Positions 3,719-6,586 of a stretch of 6,586 bases of DNA are shown one piece after another. The number at the start of each line of letters is the position of its first letter. Positions within the stretch are counted from its first letter, which is position 1. The notes under the pieces were generated by a model, which saw nothing but the letters and a program-made list of their open reading frames with translations, was not told the origin of the DNA and did not search any database. Origin of the DNA: Methanothrix sp. (GTDB lineage: Archaea; Halobacteriota; Methanosarcinia; Methanotrichales; Methanotrichaceae); the NCBI GenBank assembly GCA_028688535.1, contig JAQTXY010000115.1:1-6586 (forward strand). The letters are read 5' to 3'. Position numbers and translations under genes: made by a program.

Positions 3719-6586
3719 AACTTACCTGTCTTGTGGGAAATTCATATCTGCAGATAATTGCCAAATCCTGCAAGCGCCTCGGATTGGACCTGCGGCTTTT
3801 TTCCACCCAGCGACTGAACGATCAACCCGGCTTGATAGATGAAGCAATAAAGGCTATGGAACAATCAGACCTCATTTTTACCCATCGGGGCAGCGAGGCC
3901 CTTTGGGATGAGATCGAGCCCAAGATGAGTGAGATCAAGAAGCACACGCCCACAGTATGTCTCGGCTATGATCAATCATACTGGCTAAACTCCAATGCTC
4001 CGGCAAAGGTGGTGGTCACTGCCAATGCCTACCTCACCTACGGAGGAGAGGATAACATCAGCAACATGCTCCTCTATCTTTGCCGGGAACTGCTTCATAT
4101 GGATGTAACTGCCAAGCCACCTACTCCCATGCCCTGGGAAGGTGCCTACCATCCAGATGCACCGCATAACTTTGAAAACCTCGAAGATTATCTGAAGTGG
4201 TACGAGCCGGACGACTGCCCGACGGTCGGATTGCTCTTTTCCCGATTTTACTGGGTGAACAGAAATCTGGCTGTGGAGGATGAACTGATCAGGGCACTGG
4301 AGAGAGTTGGGTTGAATGTCATCCCCGTGTTTTCATATTCCGTAAAGGACACGGATCTTGGTACCAGGAGCATGGCGGAAGTGGTCTGTGACTACTTCTT
4401 CCAAAGAGGCAAGCCTCGAATCGATGCTATGGTAAAGACATCTCCCTTCTTCCTGGGACAGGACAGAAACAACATGGGCGAGTCAAAGGGAAATAAAACA
4501 GGCATCGCTCTTCTTAAAACCCTAAACGCACCGGTATTTGAGCCGGTTCTTTCCAACCACATGACTCTGGACGAGTGGGAAAACGGCATTGGTCTGTCCA
4601 ATGATATTGGCTGGGGCGTAGCCATGCCGGAGTTTGAAGGAATGATCGAGCCCATTATCGTAAGCGCCGGTTCCAAACGGGATGATTATGAGGAGCGCAC
4701 GCCTATTTTGGAGCGCTGCGAAAAACTTGCCAAAAGAGTTAAGAAATGGATCGAATTGGCCAAAAAGCCGATAAGCGAACGCCGGGTGGCTTTCATCCTG
4801 CACAATAATCCCTGTGCATCGGTAGAGGCGGCTGTAGGCGGCGGCGCACATCTTGATACCATCGAAAGTGTGGCCCGCATTATGAATAAAATGGTCGCCG
4901 CTGGTTACACTCAGGAGAGCACGCCAGCCACTGGCAAAGATCTCATCACCACCATCATGGACAAAAAAGCCATATCCGAGTTCCGCTGGACGCCCATTGA
5001 GGAGATTGTAGCTAAAGGCGGCGTTCTGGCCTATCAGACCAAAGAGGAGTATGAGAAATGGTTCAATAAGCTTACACCTCAGGTAAAGGATCGAGTCTGC
5101 GAGGCCTGGGGAAATCCCCCAGGTGAGTTGAAGAACGACATTCCTGCGGCTATGCTCTATCAGGACAAAATTGTAATTACCGGTGTGCAATACGGCAACA
5201 CCGTAGTTTGCGTGCAGCCCAAGCGCGGCTGTGCCGGAGCGCGCTGCGACGGCCAGGTCTGCAAGATTCTGCACGACCCGGATGTGCCGCCCACCCATCA
5301 GTACATGGCCACATACCGCTATCTAGAAGAGATATTTGGAGCGGATGTGCTCGTTCATGTGGGCACGCACGGAAACGTGGAGTTTTTGCCAGGCAAAGGC
5401 GTGGGCCTTTCTAAGAACTGCTATCCGGATATTTGCATCGGCACCATTCCTCATCTTTACATCTATAACGCCGACAATCCGCCCGAGGGGACCATCGCTA
5501 AACGGCGCAGCTATGCCACGCTGGTGGACCACATGCAAACCGTGATGACCCAGTCCGGGCTATACGATGAACTGCTGGAGGTGGACCGACTGCTGGGCGA
5601 GTACGAGACCGCTAAATTCGACCACGCCAGATCCCATGAGCTGAGGCACCTCTTAATCGATGCCATCAAGGCGGCCAACCTCGACAAGGGCATGAAGCTG
5701 ACTGATGATATGCCGCTAGAAGAGATTGTGACCAAGGCCCACAATGAGCTGAGCCGGGTCAGGAATACGCAGATAGATTCCGGCATGCATATCTTTGGTC
5801 AGCTTCCTGAAGGTGAAAAACGAGTTGAGTTCATCAACTCCGTGATGCGGTTCGAGGGAAGCGGAGTGCCGCTTCGCAGTACGGTCGCGTCCATGATGGG
5901 TCTTTCCATGGAAGAGCTGCTGGCCGACCAGGGAGCGGTAAACGGACGCTATGCAAAATCACACGGCCAACTGCTGGAGGATATCGATAGCCTGTGCAAG
6001 AAATTAATCGAGATGTACCTGCAAGGCGACGGGGCGCAGCCTGATGAGATCCTGGGCGTTTCCACGACAGGCTATGAGAGCCAGCTCGAAGCTATTCGGA
6101 TGAAGGTCTTCGATCTGCAAACCAGGATGGAAGCCTCCTTGGAGATCGAGTCATTGTTCAACGGTATGGACGGAGGCTACATAGAAGCTGGACCCAGTGG
6201 TCTGATTACCCGTGGCCGGGATGATGTCCTGCCCACGGGCAGGAACTTCTACTCTCTGGACCCCTACCGCGTTCCCACCAAGACTGCCTGGAAGGTAGGA
6301 CAGAAGCTGGGCAGGTCAGTGATCGCCAAGCACCAGAAGGAGGAGGGCCGCTATCCAGAGAACATCGCCTTCTTCTGGATGTGCAATGATATCATGTGGG
6401 CCGACGGCGAGGACATGTCGCAGATGCTCTTCCTCCTGGGCACAGAGCCGATATGGCTTTCCAACGGAAGGCTGAAGGGCTTCAAGGTGATCCCGCTGGA
6501 AGAGCTGGGCCGGCCCAGGATCGATCTGACCGTTCGCGTCTCAGGCATTACCAGGGACAACTTCCCCAATTGCATCGATACCATCG
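3715..6586 (+). CDS. cobN: CobN / magnesium-chelatase H-family protein, 3'-truncated by window edge
   Basis: I translated an uninterrupted frame of 957 codons running off the right edge. CobN is the large, tetrapyrrole-binding subunit of ATP-dependent metal chelatases: cobaltochelatase puts Co into hydrogenobyrinate diamide, and ChlH/BchH puts Mg into protoporphyrin IX. Homologues are usually about 1200-1400 residues, so roughly the last quarter is missing. An N-terminal alpha/beta region (1-130) is followed by the CobN/Mg-chelatase domain. Diagnostic motifs are VHVGTHGNVEFLPGKG (547-562), PSGLITRGRDDVLPTGRNFY (827-846), continuing to LDPYRVPTKTAWKVG by residue 862, and SGITRDNFPN near the end. 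The segment QPKRGCAGARCDGQVCKILH (501-520) is cysteine-rich: Cys506, Cys511 and Cys516 spaced by four residues, with Cys499 just before. Bacterial CobN and ChlH, as I remember them, have no such cluster at this place. No CobS/CobT or ChlI/ChlD partner is in view. The gene is divergent from a FecB-like binding protein. Family assignment is firm; cobaltochelatase versus another chelatase or a haem-dechelatase (HmuS-like) role is open. Confidence 0.95.
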   Translation, partial: MKLTCLVGNSYLQIIAKSCKRLGLDLRLFSTQRLNDQPGLIDEAIKAMEQSDLIFTHRGSEALWDEIEPKMSEIKKHTPTVCLGYDQSYWLNSNAPAKVVVTANAYLTYGGEDNISNMLLYLCRELLHMDVTAKPPTPMPWEGAYHPDAPHNFENLEDYLKWYEPDDCPTVGLLFSRFYWVNRNLAVEDELIRALERVGLNVIPVFSYSVKDTDLGTRSMAEVVCDYFFQRGKPRIDAMVKTSPFFLGQDRNNMGESKGNKTGIALLKTLNAPVFEPVLSNHMTLDEWENGIGLSNDIGWGVAMPEFEGMIEPIIVSAGSKRDDYEERTPILERCEKLAKRVKKWIELAKKPISERRVAFILHNNPCASVEAAVGGGAHLDTIESVARIMNKMVAAGYTQESTPATGKDLITTIMDKKAISEFRWTPIEEIVAKGGVLAYQTKEEYEKWFNKLTPQVKDRVCEAWGNPPGELKNDIPAAMLYQDKIVITGVQYGNTVVCVQPKRGCAGARCDGQVCKILHDPDVPPTHQYMATYRYLEEIFGADVLVHVGTHGNVEFLPGKGVGLSKNCYPDICIGTIPHLYIYNADNPPEGTIAKRRSYATLVDHMQTVMTQSGLYDELLEVDRLLGEYETAKFDHARSHELRHLLIDAIKAANLDKGMKLTDDMPLEEIVTKAHNELSRVRNTQIDSGMHIFGQLPEGEKRVEFINSVMRFEGSGVPLRSTVASMMGLSMEELLADQGAVNGRYAKSHGQLLEDIDSLCKKLIEMYLQGDGAQPDEILGVSTTGYESQLEAIRMKVFDLQTRMEASLEIESLFNGMDGGYIEAGPSGLITRGRDDVLPTGRNFYSLDPYRVPTKTAWKVGQKLGRSVIAKHQKEEGRYPENIAFFWMCNDIMWADGEDMSQMLFLLGTEPIWLSNGRLKGFKVIPLEELGRPRIDLTVRVSGITRDNFPNCIDTI

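Noticed and set aside
4522..5298. 258-codon ORF on the minus strand inside cobN
   Set aside because: It lies wholly antisense to a continuous CobN frame with diagnostic motifs, shows no recognisable domain, and is explained by strand-shadow stop avoidance.

Overview
The window looks like part of a methanogenic archaeal chromosome, most likely a Methanothrix/Methanosaeta-type member of the Methanosarcinales. The grounds are family type (methanogen-style CobN with a cysteine-rich core, exported FecB/BtuF-like binding proteins without a bacterial lipobox), AT-rich TATA-like promoters combined with Shine-Dalgarno sites, and mixed AGG/AGA and CGN arginine codons. The genus is inference; no taxonomic marker gene is present.

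Layout. Positions 1-1948 (+) hold the end of an ABC transporter operon: a substrate-binding protein cut by the left edge, then a complete BtuC/FecD-type permease whose start lies 4 bases after the upstream stop. A GC-rich hairpin with a T-run follows. Positions 1989-2163 carry a wrecked fragment of the ATPase gene expected next: pieces of the post-signature helix and of the H-loop can be read, in different frames, while Walker A, most of the signature motif and Walker B are gone. Positions 2188-3315 (-) encode a second, complete, secreted binding protein of the same superfamily, convergent with the operon. Positions 3316-3714 are an AT-rich divergent intergenic region with TATA-like elements, several AT-rich palindromes and a possible 27-codon leader ORF. 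From 3715 to the right edge (+) runs the first 957 codons of a CobN / magnesium-chelatase H-family gene, which continues outside the window.

How the parts fit. FecBCD/BtuFCD-type transporters import chelated metals or metallo-tetrapyrroles (siderophore, haem, cobalamin), and CobN-family proteins insert metal into, or in the HmuS branch remove it from, tetrapyrrole rings. The neighbourhood is therefore best read as a metal or metallo-tetrapyrrole acquisition locus. The notable points are the loss of the transporter's own ATPase, the cysteine cluster in the CobN core, and the possibility that this CobN homologue acts on an imported tetrapyrrole rather than in de novo cobalamin synthesis. The last point is a hypothesis, not something the sequence proves.
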